64,000 nt of DNA from Gilliamella sp. Lep-s35 (GTDB lineage: Bacteria; Pseudomonadota; Gammaproteobacteria; Enterobacterales; Orbaceae), in NCBI RefSeq assembly GCF_009795845.1, contig NZ_WTEX01000004.1, forward strand, positions 1-64,000, written 5' to 3'. A model generated the notes under the pieces. That model was not told the origin of the DNA. It ran no database searches and worked only from the letters and a program-made list of their open reading frames with translations. Shown here piece after piece: positions 28,266 through 38,588 of the stretch (its first letter is position 1; every line of letters begins with the position of its first letter). A program made the translations under genes and the position numbers.

Positions 28266-29150
28266 TTATACTTTGTCACCGATTCCTTGCGGTGCAACGA
28301 CAGTAATTAACTGATCAAATAGAGGCGTTTTTTGAATTAAATATTTTTCTTCCAAAGTACTTGGAACTTTTGTTATATTTACTAACCCTAAATAAGATAA
28401 ATAACGGTCAAAATTTCTAAAATAATAACAGTACTTAAGACTTTTTTTATTGTGCCTAAACTGCGAGTTGTTATTATTATCGATTAATAATTGAGGGAAA
28501 GCTTTAAAATACTTATCTGCATAAAACTCAGCTGGTTGTGGTTTGTCGCCATATTTCGCTAGCAATACTAGGGTAAACCCAAATCCCAATTGGCCAATTT
28601 CAAAATTACCATAACCATCAAAATATCCCCAATTAAATTGATAGGTTAAAACATGTAATATGCCATGCAGTAACGCAGGCTTATTATTAAGTAGTTTCTT
28701 GCCATGATGAGTTAGAGAGAGTTTGTTATGGCGTTGTTTACACAAACGATAAATCTTTAATATTATTCTGGCTAACTGTACTGCAATAGTATCTTGCTCT
28801 TTAATTACGTTTTTGGAACTCATTTCAATTGCTAATTCAGGTGGGCCTAAAACATAAAGTGCTTTTACCCATTTTGGAGGTAAATTACCGACTTTTGTTA
28901 ATAATAGGTTTTCCTGCTCTTCTAAAATAGACATAAGCAAGCAGGTTTGATTAAGTAAAGGAATCTCTTTGTAGGCTTTATCTGAAAGTACATTAATCTT
29001 AAGCGGGGAGCGAGGATCATTTAAAAAATTCAGCAAAGATCCCATTTCATAAGGGGAATAACCCTCAAAATCCTCATGAGGTAAATTATTAACCTTATCA
29101 ATAAGTGTATCAATATGTGATATTATCCATTCATTTTCTTGGTTTATCAT
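28266..29150 (-). CDS. Uncharacterised protein, helical, possibly winged-helix containing
   Basis: 294-residue soluble protein without signal or membrane segment. The middle part (KLSLTHHGKKLLNNKPALLHGIL) looks like a winged-helix wing, followed by FNWGYFDGYGNFEIGQLGFGFTLVLLAKYGDK and a Tyr/Phe-rich stretch. From memory this pattern recalls the C-terminal region of long plasmid pRiA4b ORF-3-type proteins, but the characteristic N-terminal domain of that family is absent. It stands alone between ribE and mmuM. Function unknown. Confidence 0.7.
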   Translation of the reverse strand: MINQENEWIISHIDTLIDKVNNLPHEDFEGYSPYEMGSLLNFLNDPRSPLKINVLSDKAYKEIPLLNQTCLLMSILEEQENLLLTKVGNLPPKWVKALYVLGPPELAIEMSSKNVIKEQDTIAVQLARIILKIYRLCKQRHNKLSLTHHGKKLLNNKPALLHGILHVLTYQFNWGYFDGYGNFEIGQLGFGFTLVLLAKYGDKPQPAEFYADKYFKAFPQLLIDNNNNSQFRHNKKSLKYCYYFRNFDRYLSYLGLVNITKVPSTLEEKYLIQKTPLFDQLITVVAPQGIGDKV

Positions 29151-29319
29151 AGTTAATTCCTAAAAATATTTATCGATACTTAGAATACCTAAAATCAGCA
29201 CTTAAATAAAATTACTATATTTTCTAATCTTTCTATAGTGTTTTATCGATCAGGCTTTGGGCGGTTTTAAGTGCTTCGATTTGATTATCATAGATTATTA
29301 CGCCCAAATCTTAAATGAT

Positions 29320-30261
29320 TTAGTTATCTTTTAATAACCTTGCAATTTCGGTAATATCGCTTGGTGTTGTTTGACAGCATCCCCCAATCAACGTAGCCCC
29401 TAGTTTTGTCCATAAAGGTAATTGGTTGGCAAAGGTACAATTGTGATGGTTATTTTTATGCCATTGTTTGGTATTTGGATCGTATTGCTCGCCAGAATTT
29501 GGGTAGACAATCAGTGGTTTTTGCGTAAGTTTTTGCAACGATTTTAACGCAGCGGTAACGCTTTCTAAGGCAATGCAGTTAATACCAATACTAACCGCTT
29601 GTTGGCAGTGATTTAGATGTTCGATTACTAAAGGTAATGGTGTGCCGTCGCTAAGATGATTGGCATCTTTTAATGTTAACGAAAACCAGCTTGTTACTAT
29701 TGGAAATTTTTCAAGAAGTTTTGTGAGAGCTTTGATTTCAGCAAAAGAGGGCAATGTTTCGCAGGCCAGTAGATCGACTTTTGCATCAACTAATGCTTTG
29801 ATGCGGTCATAGTGAAAATCAATAAATTCTGATTCAGAAAGTTGATAATCGCCCGTATATTCTGAACCATTTGCAAGATAAGCACCATAAGGACCAACTG
29901 AACCTGCAATTAGTAACGTTTTATTTTGTTTTGTTTCGTTTAGATATTGCCACTTTGCTTGCTTGGCAAGCTCGACACTGGTTTTTATGAGTTTGATGGA
30001 TTGATCTAGTGTGATCCCTTTTTTAGCAAATCCTAATGGTGTGGCTTGATAACTGGCGGTAATGGCACAATCTGCGCCTGCACCGAAATAGTCATAATGG
30101 ACTTGGCGAATCAGTTCGGGTTGTTCTATTAACACTTTTGCTGACCATAAACTGTCGTTAAGATCGCACCCGCGGCGTTGTAACTCGCTAGCAAGTGCAC
30201 CGTCAACTATGATATGTTTTTTTTGTTTTAGTAATGCGTTAATAGGATTGTTATTGATCAT
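29320..30261 (-). CDS. mmuM: Homocysteine S-methyltransferase MmuM
   Basis: Transfers a methyl group from S-methylmethionine (or SAM) to homocysteine, giving methionine. The start at 30261 gives [13 protein letters not shown], which aligns with the family N-terminus. The frame back to 30306 adds residues inside mmuP. The 313-residue (beta/alpha)8 protein has [12 protein letters not shown] near the start and the zinc-binding cysteines GINC and GGCCQT near the end. It overlaps the mmuP 3' end by 11 bp, the mmuPM operon of E. coli. The minus-strand segment 29231-29305 downstream may hold a 23-codon gene scrap. Confidence 0.95.
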   Translation of the reverse strand: MINNNPINALLKQKKHIIVDGALASELQRRGCDLNDSLWSAKVLIEQPELIRQVHYDYFGAGADCAITASYQATPLGFAKKGITLDQSIKLIKTSVELAKQAKWQYLNETKQNKTLLIAGSVGPYGAYLANGSEYTGDYQLSESEFIDFHYDRIKALVDAKVDLLACETLPSFAEIKALTKLLEKFPIVTSWFSLTLKDANHLSDGTPLPLVIEHLNHCQQAVSIGINCIALESVTAALKSLQKLTQKPLIVYPNSGEQYDPNTKQWHKNNHHNCTFANQLPLWTKLGATLIGGCCQTTPSDITEIARLLKDN

Positions 30262-31651
30262 TCTTTTCCACTCGCTTTGGATTAGATTGGGTAAAATGGT
30301 GTGCAATAAAACACAATACTACAAACGGAATACCACAATATAGCGCAATGCGTTGTTCAGGATCGAATGCTAAGCCAATGCAAGCAATCAAACACAAAAT
30401 AAATCCTAAAATTGGCACTAGTGGGTAAAGTGGTGCTTTATATTTTAAGGCACTGAGTTCCGTTGCCGATAGTTGTTTTCTAAAAAAGTAGTGTGAAGCA
30501 CAAATACTTAGCCAAACGGCTACTACGGCAAAGCCTGAAATTGCGGTTAAGGCAACAAAGACGGTATCAGGCGCAATAATACTTGTTAACAATGCTAATA
30601 AGCCCCCTAACATACTAACCAGAATAGCAAATGCCGGGATACCTTTTTTAGTGAGTTTGCTAAAGCTTTTAGGTAAAGTGCCCTGATTAGAAAGCGACCA
30701 TAACATACGCCCAGAAGCATAAAGCCCCGAATTTGCAGCCGATAAAATGGCGGTTAAAATCACAAAATTAAGAAAATCAGCCGCATAAGGTAGGCCAATA
30801 TTTTCAAAAACGGTCACAAAAGGACTTTCGATAACGCCGGCTTGATCCATTGGCAATAAGGCGGCTAAGACAAAAACGGTACCAATAAAGAAGATGATAA
30901 GCCGTAAAATTGTGGTTTTAATAGCTAATAGGATTGTTTTTTCTGGCTCTTTTGCTTCGCCCGCTGCAATACCGATTAACTCAGTACCAGAAAAGGCAAA
31001 ATTGACTGAAACCATTGTCATGATAATTGGCGTTATACCATTAGGAAACCAGCCATTATCGGTAATATTGTGTAAAAAAGGGACTGGCATGTCATTTTTC
31101 ATAGGAAAAAAACCAAAGATAGCGGCAGTACCTGCGACAATAAAGATAATAATAGTGATGACTTTAATAATTGAAAACCAAAATTCACTTTCTGCAAAAA
31201 ATTGCGCAGTTATAGTGTTTAATGCAAAAATTACGATACAAAAAATTAAACACCAGATCCAAACCGAAACAGTAGGGAACCAATACTTCATACATAATCC
31301 AGCAGCAGTTAGACTTGAACCCAATGCCACTGTCCAGGTTAGCCAATACAGCCAAGCAACGGTATAACCTGTGCCTGGGCTAATAAAGCGCGAGGCATAG
31401 GTGTGAAATGCACCGGTTTCAGGCATGGCAACAGCCAGTTCGCCTAGGCATAGCATCACTAAATAAACAACTAATGCACCAATCAAATAAGCAATAATAG
31501 CACCAATAGCCCCAGCAGTAGCAATAATATAACCAGTATTAAAAAATAAACCAGTGCCAATAACGCCACCCAGTGACAACATAATTAAATGGCGGGTTTT
31601 CATGGTGCGTTTAAATTGGTTTTCTGTTGTGGATGATGAATTTGTATTCAT
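30251..31651 (-). CDS. mmuP: S-methylmethionine permease MmuP
   Basis: APC-superfamily amino-acid permease, 466 residues, 12 membrane segments. The substrate-binding signature of the family is present near the N-terminus: [17 protein letters not shown] (residues 24-40). Assignment to S-methylmethionine rests on the overlapping mmuM and on overall similarity; other amino-acid transport is possible. No MetJ-box pair was seen in the short upstream region. Confidence 0.9.
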   Translation of the reverse strand: MNTNSSSTTENQFKRTMKTRHLIMLSLGGVIGTGLFFNTGYIIATAGAIGAIIAYLIGALVVYLVMLCLGELAVAMPETGAFHTYASRFISPGTGYTVAWLYWLTWTVALGSSLTAAGLCMKYWFPTVSVWIWCLIFCIVIFALNTITAQFFAESEFWFSIIKVITIIIFIVAGTAAIFGFFPMKNDMPVPFLHNITDNGWFPNGITPIIMTMVSVNFAFSGTELIGIAAGEAKEPEKTILLAIKTTILRLIIFFIGTVFVLAALLPMDQAGVIESPFVTVFENIGLPYAADFLNFVILTAILSAANSGLYASGRMLWSLSNQGTLPKSFSKLTKKGIPAFAILVSMLGGLLALLTSIIAPDTVFVALTAISGFAVVAVWLSICASHYFFRKQLSATELSALKYKAPLYPLVPILGFILCLIACIGLAFDPEQRIALYCGIPFVVLCFIAHHFTQSNPKRVEKNDQ

Positions 31652-31680
31652 AAATTTTTGGGCTTAAGTTAAAAATAATA

Positions 31681-31706
31681 AAATCCCGCCAAAATTAGTG
31701 GCGGAA
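31681..31706 (-). terminator. Terminator of ydgA
   Basis: A stem CCGCC / GGCGG with a 9-nt loop is followed on the minus strand by GATTTTATTATTTTT, 35 bp past the ydgA stop and ahead of mmuP. Confidence 0.75.
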
Positions 31707-31740
31707 CGGAATAGGTTAGTTTGAATAATAAATTAGCTAA

Positions 31741-33030
31741 TTATAATTGCTCAAAGAATTCTTCTTTTGACACTTTTTTACCATTTACGTTAACTTCATC
31801 ACTATCTTTGGTTAGGCTTATATCAGAATAGATACCTTTAGTTTTACCATTGCTTAATGTTAAAAATGGGGAATTATGAACAAGGAAGCCAGACATCCGT
31901 TGTATGTTTTGCTTTTCTTCAATAATTTGTGAAGTTATATCATTGGTATCAGGTGACTTAATTTGTGCTGATAAATGAGCTAATACGTCAAATGGTGCTT
32001 CAAGCTTGAATTTTAGCGCGTTAATTTTTTCGTAATCTTCTTTATCAAGGACTTCACTATTAAAATCAGAGATATCAAACATTAGGTTAGCATTAATATC
32101 GCCACTAGATGTTTGCCAATTGAATTTGTTTAATGAAAATCTGATATTATGTTTTTTGTCGATATCATCTAAGTCAGAATCAGGGTAGTTCATGCCTAAT
32201 TGATTAGTAAATAGTTGTTTATCAAATCCTTGGAAATCAAAATCTAATGAAACGGTTCCCAAATTGTGTTGACCATAAATAATTGAATCAATATGACTAG
32301 AAAGCGACCCCTCAGCTGTATTTGTGTCGCTATTTAAATTAGCATTCTGATTCATAACGAATTTATTAACCACCACCAAAGTAGGATCAGTTCTAAATAA
32401 TTGGAAATGATTAAATGAAAACTTATCGATCTCTATTTTAGAGCTAATGTCCTTACCACTAGTATACCCGCTAAAGGTGTAACTACCTTTGCCAAGAGAC
32501 AATGTACCATTGAAAATTGGAATTTCGTTTTGCCCGACCTCGATGGCTTTGTTTTTTAACTTAACAGTGAGATATTTGCCATAACTCATACCAACATGCC
32601 CAGTAATAAATGGCTGATTACCGGCTAATTTCCAAAGTTGTGGGCTGATTTGTTCACTCATTTCGTATTCTAACCACGCCATTTGTGGAGCGAATGTCCC
32701 TTCAGCAAGAGCCGCAATAGGGAAAGGGCCATGGTGGATGGTTACATCATCATCAAATAGCGTTGTTGGGGTTGCGTCTTCACCATAAAACGAATTGTTT
32801 TCTAACGCTGTTACAGTTAGGTGTAATTTAGTTGAGAAAATTCCCTTTTCATAATGACTTTTGGTAATAGAAAATGTTAAGTTCTTTTCAAGTTGATTGG
32901 CTTTGTTGTTGATTAGTGCTAATTGGTTGTCAATATCTCTTTCAATTATGTTACCAGTGTACCATGCCGTACCAACGTAAGCGATTCCTAATACGGCAAC
33001 GATTCCTATAGCGAGTGTAGTTTTTTTCAT
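31741..33030 (-). CDS. ydgA: YdgA-like DUF945 protein
   Basis: 429-residue exported or membrane-anchored protein beginning MKKTTLAIGIVAVLGIAYVG with a single N-terminal hydrophobic segment. The long beta-rich remainder has the DUF945 pattern, including an early ALINNKANQLEKN-type segment and repeated H-G-P and strand motifs. It is somewhat shorter than E. coli YdgA (502). Function is not known; it is probably anchored in the inner membrane facing the periplasm. It lies 29 bp downstream of mfd in the same direction, with its own terminator after it. Confidence 0.85.
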   Translation of the reverse strand: MKKTTLAIGIVAVLGIAYVGTAWYTGNIIERDIDNQLALINNKANQLEKNLTFSITKSHYEKGIFSTKLHLTVTALENNSFYGEDATPTTLFDDDVTIHHGPFPIAALAEGTFAPQMAWLEYEMSEQISPQLWKLAGNQPFITGHVGMSYGKYLTVKLKNKAIEVGQNEIPIFNGTLSLGKGSYTFSGYTSGKDISSKIEIDKFSFNHFQLFRTDPTLVVVNKFVMNQNANLNSDTNTAEGSLSSHIDSIIYGQHNLGTVSLDFDFQGFDKQLFTNQLGMNYPDSDLDDIDKKHNIRFSLNKFNWQTSSGDINANLMFDISDFNSEVLDKEDYEKINALKFKLEAPFDVLAHLSAQIKSPDTNDITSQIIEEKQNIQRMSGFLVHNSPFLTLSNGKTKGIYSDISLTKDSDEVNVNGKKVSKEEFFEQL

Positions 33031-33059
33031 TTTCGTTCTCTTAGTTATATTTTAAATTA

Positions 33060-36000
33060 TCATTCTTGATGCTTTGCAAAATTAGCCAACAAATTTTTAA
33101 TATATTCAATACGTTCATTTCGTTGTAATTCTGATTTTTGTAATTTTAATCGATTTGAGTTTTCTAAGCGATAATTTTTTGGCTCTTTTTGTATTATTTC
33201 AATTAAATAATCAACTGACACTTTATTATTACTGCCAAATTCAATATAACCACCTTTTTCGCCAAATTCGATTTTAGTAATACCTAGTTGATTTGCATGA
33301 TAGCGGATTTTGGTTGTTTCTAACAAAAATAGTACCGCATCAGGTAATTGTCCAAAGCGATCACGCATTTCAACTTGAATGTCGGTGAGCTCATCAAGGT
33401 TATCAACGCTAGCAATGCGTTTATAAAGCGATAGCCGTGTATTAACATCGGGAATAAAATCATCAGGAATAAGTGTTGGTAAGCGTAACTCAATTTCTGT
33501 TTGTTGATTATTGAGTAATGATTCAAGTGTTGGTTCTTTGCCTTCTTTTAGTGACTTAACGGCGTCATCAAGCAGTTCAATATAAAGATTAAAGCCAATA
33601 GTTTCGATTTGACCACTTTGATCACTGCCAAGCAGCTCGCCAGCACCACGAATTTCAAGATCATGCGTTGCTAAGGCAAATCCAGCGCCTAAATCCTCGA
33701 GCGAGGCTATTGCATCAAGGCGTCTTTTGGCATCTTTGCTGAGTAACTTGGGATGTGGCGTTAATAGATAAGCATAAGCTTGATGGTATGATCGACCAAC
33801 ACGTCCTCGTAATTGGTGTAGCTGTGCTAAACCAAATTTATCAGCACGATCAATGATAATGGTATTGGCATTAGGAATGTCGATACCAGTTTCAACAATG
33901 GTTGTACAAACAAGTATGTTAAAACGTTGATGATGAAAGTCATTCATTACGCGCTCTAAGTCGCGTTCATGCATTTGCCCATGACCAATGGTAATTCGCG
34001 CTTCGGGCACCAGCTCTGCCAGTTTTTCGCTTACTTTTTCGATATCAGAAATATCATTGTGCAAATAATAAATCTGACCACCACGTAAAATTTCACGCAA
34101 AATGGCTTCTCTAATCACAAGATCATCATATTCTCGAACAAAGGTTTTCACTGCTAATCGGCGAGCTGGAGGAGTCGCAATAATAGAAAGATCCCGCATA
34201 CCACTCATTGCCATGTTGAGGGTTCTTGGAATTGGCGTTGCGGTTAGTGTTAGAATATCAATGTTTGCTCGCATTGCTTTAATTCGTTCTTTTTGGCGGA
34301 CGCCAAAACGATGTTCTTCATCAACAATCAACAAGCCTAAATCTTTCCATTTGATATCTTCTTGTAACAATTTATGTGTGCCAATTACAATATCAATTTT
34401 GCCTTCACCAAGAGCTTCTATAATACTTTTTTGTTGTTTGGCGGTTTTGAATCGAGACAGGCTTTCTATGCGAATTGGCCAGTTTGCAAAGCGATCACAA
34501 AAGCTTTCGTAATGTTGTTCTGCAAGTAAAGTTGTAGGAACTAAAACTGCTGTTTGTTTATGATTAATAACGGCTAAAAAAGCAGCGCGGATCGCTACTT
34601 CTGTTTTACCAAATCCAACATCACCACAGACTAATCTATCCATGGCATAAGGAGAGCACATATCGCCAATTACTGCCCCAATGGCATTTTGTTGATCATC
34701 AGTTTCTTGATAAGGAAACCCTTGGCAAAATAGTTCATACTGCTCTCGGTCTTGTTTAAATTCAAATCCGGGTTTACTTTCACGTTCAGCGTAAATATCT
34801 AGTAATTCAGCTGCAACATCTCGTACTTTTTCGGCCGCTTTTTGCCGTGCTTTACTCCAAGCATCAGTACCTAATTTATTGAGTGGTGCGTTCTCTTCAT
34901 CGCCACCAGAATAACGGCTAATTAGATTTAATGATGAAACAGGAACATAAAGCTTGGTGTCATTGGCATATAATAGAATAAGATATTCAGCCGTAATCCC
35001 CCCTGTTTCTAATGTGGTAAGTCCTGCATATCGACCAACGCCATGTTCTAAATGGACAACGGGTTTGCCGGGTGTTAGCTCAGCTAAACTACGAATAAGT
35101 GAATCAGTATTGATAGCTTGTTTATTTTCTTTTTTACGACGAACTACTCGTCGTCCTAATAGCTCATTTTCAGTAATAAAGGCAAAATTATCTTGCTGAT
35201 TGATAAAGCCTTGTTCACTAGCTCCAACGATTAAATAAAATCGGCTATCACTGTTTTTTCGTTCATCAAGTAAATTGATGGTAGTGGGATGAATACGAAT
35301 TCGTCCAAGAATTTCTTGTAAAGCCTCTTTGCGTCCTTCTGATTCAACCGAAAAGATGATTGTTCCTGCAAAATTTTCAACAAATTTTTGAAATTGCAAA
35401 TAAGGATCTTTTTGTTGGATCTCAATAGCAATATTAGGTAATGCTACATAAGGCAAATTAACGTTTTTATTTGATTCAGTCGTTATTGCATGCGATAAAA
35501 CCATTCTTGGGTAGTTTTTGAAATTGGCAAAAATCTCGTCAGTTTTAGACCAAATAACATTTGGTGCAAGTAATGGTCGCATAGGATCGACTTTGCGGCT
35601 TTCATAACGTTGGGTAATATCTTGCCAATATTTGTTAGCATATTGATCAATATTAACTGTATTGATAATTAAGCTATTTGCTAAAAAATAAGAGAATAGA
35701 GGTGTTAATGGTTCGTTAAAAAACAGGGCTTGCCAATATTCAATACCGGTTGGCAAAATATTTTTACTAACTTGTTGATAGATGCTTTCTGAGTCTAATC
35801 TAACTTCAAATTGTTCTCGCCATTGACTACGAAACAACTCAATAGCTGTTTTATCGAAAGGAAACTCATGGGCTGGTAGCAATTGTATTTCAGCAATTTC
35901 ATCAAAGGTACGTTGAGTTTCGACATCAAAAGTACGGATACTGTCGATTTCATCATCAAAAAAATCGATGCGATAAGGCTTATCACTGCCCATGGGGTAG

Positions 36001-36518
36001 ATATCAAAAAGCGCTCCACGAGTAGCATATTCGCCATGCTCCATGACTTGGCTAACTGAACGATAGCCAGCATTTTCAAGTTGTAAACGCAAATGTTCAC
36101 GACTAATTTGTAAGCCTTTTTTCATCATAAAAACATGTCCACCCAAATAACTTTGTGGGCAGACTTTTTGCATTAAGGTATTAATGGGTAAAATTAACGC
36201 CCCTTTGGTTAAATGTCCAAGATGATAAAGGCAAGATAAGCGTTCTGATACGATATCTTGATGAGGAGAAAAGCTGTCATAAGGCAATGTTTCCCAATCT
36301 GGAAAGATAATAGAAGGGAAGGATGTAAACTGCTTTAGTTCTTCATGAATGCGCGAGGTTTGTTGCATATCATCAGTGACAATCACAACTATACCTTCAT
36401 GTGCATCTATAGCTTGAGCGCAAAATTGTGATAAGGAAGAGCCAACTAGCTGCCCAATTTGCTTTACTTCACCTGATTTTTGAGGAATTAAGTTTGAAAT
36501 ATTAACTGTTTTAGACAT
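33060..36518 (-). CDS. mfd: Transcription-repair coupling factor Mfd
   Basis: DNA translocase that removes RNA polymerase stalled at lesions and recruits UvrA. At 1152 residues (1148 in E. coli) it is complete. The UvrB-like N-terminal domains include the PLPYDSFSPHQD region (here TLPYDSFSPHQD). The CarD-like RNA polymerase interaction domain contains PVVHLEHGVGRYAG. The RecG-like helicase has Walker A GDVGFGKTEVA near residue 630, DEEHRFGVRQKE and TLTATPIPRTL. The TRCF C-terminal domain is also present. It diverges from lolC; the 150-bp gap between them carries a dispersed repeat. Confidence 0.97.
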   Translation of the reverse strand: MSKTVNISNLIPQKSGEVKQIGQLVGSSLSQFCAQAIDAHEGIVVIVTDDMQQTSRIHEELKQFTSFPSIIFPDWETLPYDSFSPHQDIVSERLSCLYHLGHLTKGALILPINTLMQKVCPQSYLGGHVFMMKKGLQISREHLRLQLENAGYRSVSQVMEHGEYATRGALFDIYPMGSDKPYRIDFFDDEIDSIRTFDVETQRTFDEIAEIQLLPAHEFPFDKTAIELFRSQWREQFEVRLDSESIYQQVSKNILPTGIEYWQALFFNEPLTPLFSYFLANSLIINTVNIDQYANKYWQDITQRYESRKVDPMRPLLAPNVIWSKTDEIFANFKNYPRMVLSHAITTESNKNVNLPYVALPNIAIEIQQKDPYLQFQKFVENFAGTIIFSVESEGRKEALQEILGRIRIHPTTINLLDERKNSDSRFYLIVGASEQGFINQQDNFAFITENELLGRRVVRRKKENKQAINTDSLIRSLAELTPGKPVVHLEHGVGRYAGLTTLETGGITAEYLILLYANDTKLYVPVSSLNLISRYSGGDEENAPLNKLGTDAWSKARQKAAEKVRDVAAELLDIYAERESKPGFEFKQDREQYELFCQGFPYQETDDQQNAIGAVIGDMCSPYAMDRLVCGDVGFGKTEVAIRAAFLAVINHKQTAVLVPTTLLAEQHYESFCDRFANWPIRIESLSRFKTAKQQKSIIEALGEGKIDIVIGTHKLLQEDIKWKDLGLLIVDEEHRFGVRQKERIKAMRANIDILTLTATPIPRTLNMAMSGMRDLSIIATPPARRLAVKTFVREYDDLVIREAILREILRGGQIYYLHNDISDIEKVSEKLAELVPEARITIGHGQMHERDLERVMNDFHHQRFNILVCTTIVETGIDIPNANTIIIDRADKFGLAQLHQLRGRVGRSYHQAYAYLLTPHPKLLSKDAKRRLDAIASLEDLGAGFALATHDLEIRGAGELLGSDQSGQIETIGFNLYIELLDDAVKSLKEGKEPTLESLLNNQQTEIELRLPTLIPDDFIPDVNTRLSLYKRIASVDNLDELTDIQVEMRDRFGQLPDAVLFLLETTKIRYHANQLGITKIEFGEKGGYIEFGSNNKVSVDYLIEIIQKEPKNYRLENSNRLKLQKSELQRNERIEYIKNLLANFAKHQE

Positions 36519-36634
36519 GATGAGTTCGTTGATGTCGCTGAAAATTTATTGTCAGATTATAACGTAAGTATGAGGTTGTTTTCTATAACAGTTTAATCCT
36601 GTATGATAAGCACCTTGTATTTAACTAGCAAAAC

Positions 36635-36680
36635 TTTGTCAAAAAGTTTCAGGTAATCTATACGTTTATGTCAAAAATAT
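36635..36680 (+). repeat. Dispersed intergenic repeat, copy 4 (covers lolC start)
   Basis: TTTGTCAAAAAGTTTCAGG, then ATCTATACGTTTATGTCAAAAA. This best-preserved copy contains the ATG of lolC (36668-36670). Related copies are at 24840-24874, 24981-25026, 25125-25157, 41705-41738, 48604-48648, 54312-54329 (minus) and 60690-60720 (minus). Confidence 0.8.
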
Positions 36681-37879
36681 TTCGTCCATTAGTTTTTTTT
36701 ATTGGTTTGCGCTATGTGTATGGGCAAAAAACGGATGGCTTTGGTCGCTTTGTATCATGGTTGTCAATGATTGGCATTATGCTCGGCTCTATTGGCCTGA
36801 TTGTGGTTTTATCAGTCATGAATGGGCTTGAAGATCAGATGCAAGGCAGTATCTTGAAGTTTTTACCTCAGGCACAGATTACAAGTTCACAGGGTCGTAT
36901 TGATCCTAACGTTGTTACTGGTGAGCAATTTAGCCATATTCAAGGTGTTAACCATATTAGCCCTTTAGTTACTGGTGATGTGGTTTTGCAAAGTGAACAA
37001 AGTATCACAGTAAGTACCTTAATGGGCATTACAGCAGAAGACAATGATCCAATCAATGATTACATCTATAGTGGTTCTGTTTTAGATTTGCAAGCAGGGC
37101 AGTACAATGTCATTATTGGGCAAACATTAGCTAATCAATTAGGCGTAACAGTTGGTGACAAAATCCGCTTAATGGTGACCGATGCTAGCCAGATCACTCC
37201 AGTTGGTCGTATTCCTTCACAACGTTTGTTTAATATTGTTGGACTATTTTCAGTTAATCATGATATTAATCAATCACTCATTTATGTCAATCAATCTGAC
37301 GCTAAAAACTTATTACGTTATCCTCCTAATATGATTAGCAGTTGGCGTCTATTTTTAGATAAACCACTGGATATTGCCTCGATAACCAATACCCCATTAC
37401 CTGAAGGATTAGTCTTTAAAGATTGGCGAGCTAAACGAGGTGAATTATTTCAAGCCATTAAAATGGAAAAAAATGTCATGGGATTACTCATTAGCCTGAT
37501 TGTGATTGTTGCGGCTTTTAATATTATTACTTCATTAAGCTTGTTGGTGATGGAAAAGCAAGGCGAAGTCGCTATTTTAAAAACACAAGGTCTGTCTCGC
37601 TTTAAAATTATGTTAATTTTTATTATTCAAGGTGCAAGTTCAGGAATAATTGGCACGTTATTAGGTAGCGCCTTAGGACTGTTACTTGCTATTAACTTAA
37701 ACGAAATCATGCAATTGTTAGGTTTATCTTTAGCTGGTATCTTGCTACCTTCATTGGTTGAACCATCGCAAATTATTTTAATTATTATTGGATTGCTTAT
37801 GTTATCGCTAATTTCAACACTTTATCCTGCATATCGTGCAGCCAATATCCAACCTGCCGAGGCTTTACGTTATGAATAA
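36668..37879 (+). CDS. lolC: Lipoprotein-releasing permease subunit LolC
   Basis: Inner-membrane component of LolCDE, which extracts outer-membrane lipoproteins and passes them to LolA. The 403-residue protein has one N-terminal helix ([22 protein letters not shown]), a large periplasmic MacB-like domain, and three C-terminal helices ending in the FtsX-family sequence [18 protein letters not shown]. It is first in lolC-lolD-lolE and its stop overlaps the lolD start. The ATG lies inside a copy of the dispersed repeat and has no strong ribosome site. Confidence 0.93.
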   Translation: MSKIFRPLVFFIGLRYVYGQKTDGFGRFVSWLSMIGIMLGSIGLIVVLSVMNGLEDQMQGSILKFLPQAQITSSQGRIDPNVVTGEQFSHIQGVNHISPLVTGDVVLQSEQSITVSTLMGITAEDNDPINDYIYSGSVLDLQAGQYNVIIGQTLANQLGVTVGDKIRLMVTDASQITPVGRIPSQRLFNIVGLFSVNHDINQSLIYVNQSDAKNLLRYPPNMISSWRLFLDKPLDIASITNTPLPEGLVFKDWRAKRGELFQAIKMEKNVMGLLISLIVIVAAFNIITSLSLLVMEKQGEVAILKTQGLSRFKIMLIFIIQGASSGIIGTLLGSALGLLLAINLNEIMQLLGLSLAGILLPSLVEPSQIILIIIGLLMLSLISTLYPAYRAANIQPAEALRYE

Positions 37880-38576
37880 TTCACCAATATTACTAAGTGC
37901 CAAGAATCTTTATAAAACTTATAACGAAGGCAAAATGGTCACCGAGGTGCTAAAAAACGTCTCGTTTGATATTTACTCTAAATCATTACTTGCCATTATT
38001 GGTAGTTCAGGATCGGGTAAAAGTACGTTATTACATCTATTAGGAGGACTTGATAAACCTACTTCAGGCGAAATCATGTTTAAGTCAAAACAACTTAACC
38101 AACTATCCGAAGTCGAAAAGGCACAGCTACGTAATCAAGAAATCGGCTTTGTTTATCAGTTCCATCACTTATTACCTGATTTTACCGCGCTAGAAAACGT
38201 TGCAATGCCACTATTAATTGGTGGTGTATCGCCTAATGAAGCAAAAAAACGAGCTATGGTAATGCTTGAAGCGGTTAATTTGGCTAAACGAGCTAATCAC
38301 CGTCCATCGGAACTATCAGGTGGTGAGCGTCAGCGTGTGGCAATTGGGCGAGCATTAATTAACAACCCTGCACTGGTCATGGCTGATGAGCCAACTGGCA
38401 ATTTGGATAAATCAACCGCGGATACCATTTTTGATTTGCTTATTAAACTAAATCGGGAACATGGCACTGCATTTTTGGTGGTGACGCATGATCTTGAGCT
38501 TGCCAATAAACTTGATAAACAAATGGTGATGAGAGATGGTCAACTTTCTGATAGCGCATCATCAGATAACAATTAA
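37872..38576 (+). CDS. lolD: Lipoprotein-releasing ATPase LolD
   Basis: ABC ATPase that powers LolC/LolE. The start at 37872 lies in the end of lolC (8-bp overlap) and gives 234 residues. The frame back to 37836 is unlikely. Walker A is GSSGSGKS (44-51), the signature is [15 protein letters not shown], and Walker B is [12 protein letters not shown]. The E-G-K insertion after the first strand ([17 protein letters not shown]) fits the MacB/LolD subgroup. It is followed by lolE after 12 bp. Confidence 0.95.
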   Translation: MNNSPILLSAKNLYKTYNEGKMVTEVLKNVSFDIYSKSLLAIIGSSGSGKSTLLHLLGGLDKPTSGEIMFKSKQLNQLSEVEKAQLRNQEIGFVYQFHHLLPDFTALENVAMPLLIGGVSPNEAKKRAMVMLEAVNLAKRANHRPSELSGGERQRVAIGRALINNPALVMADEPTGNLDKSTADTIFDLLIKLNREHGTAFLVVTHDLELANKLDKQMVMRDGQLSDSASSDNN

Positions 38577-38588
38577 TGGATAATTAAT

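Noticed and set aside
29231-29305. Minus-strand 23-codon stretch ending IEALKTAQSLIDKTL and a stop, after mmuM
   Set aside because: Preceded by a stop codon and lacking a start; may be the tail of a lost gene, but not supportable.
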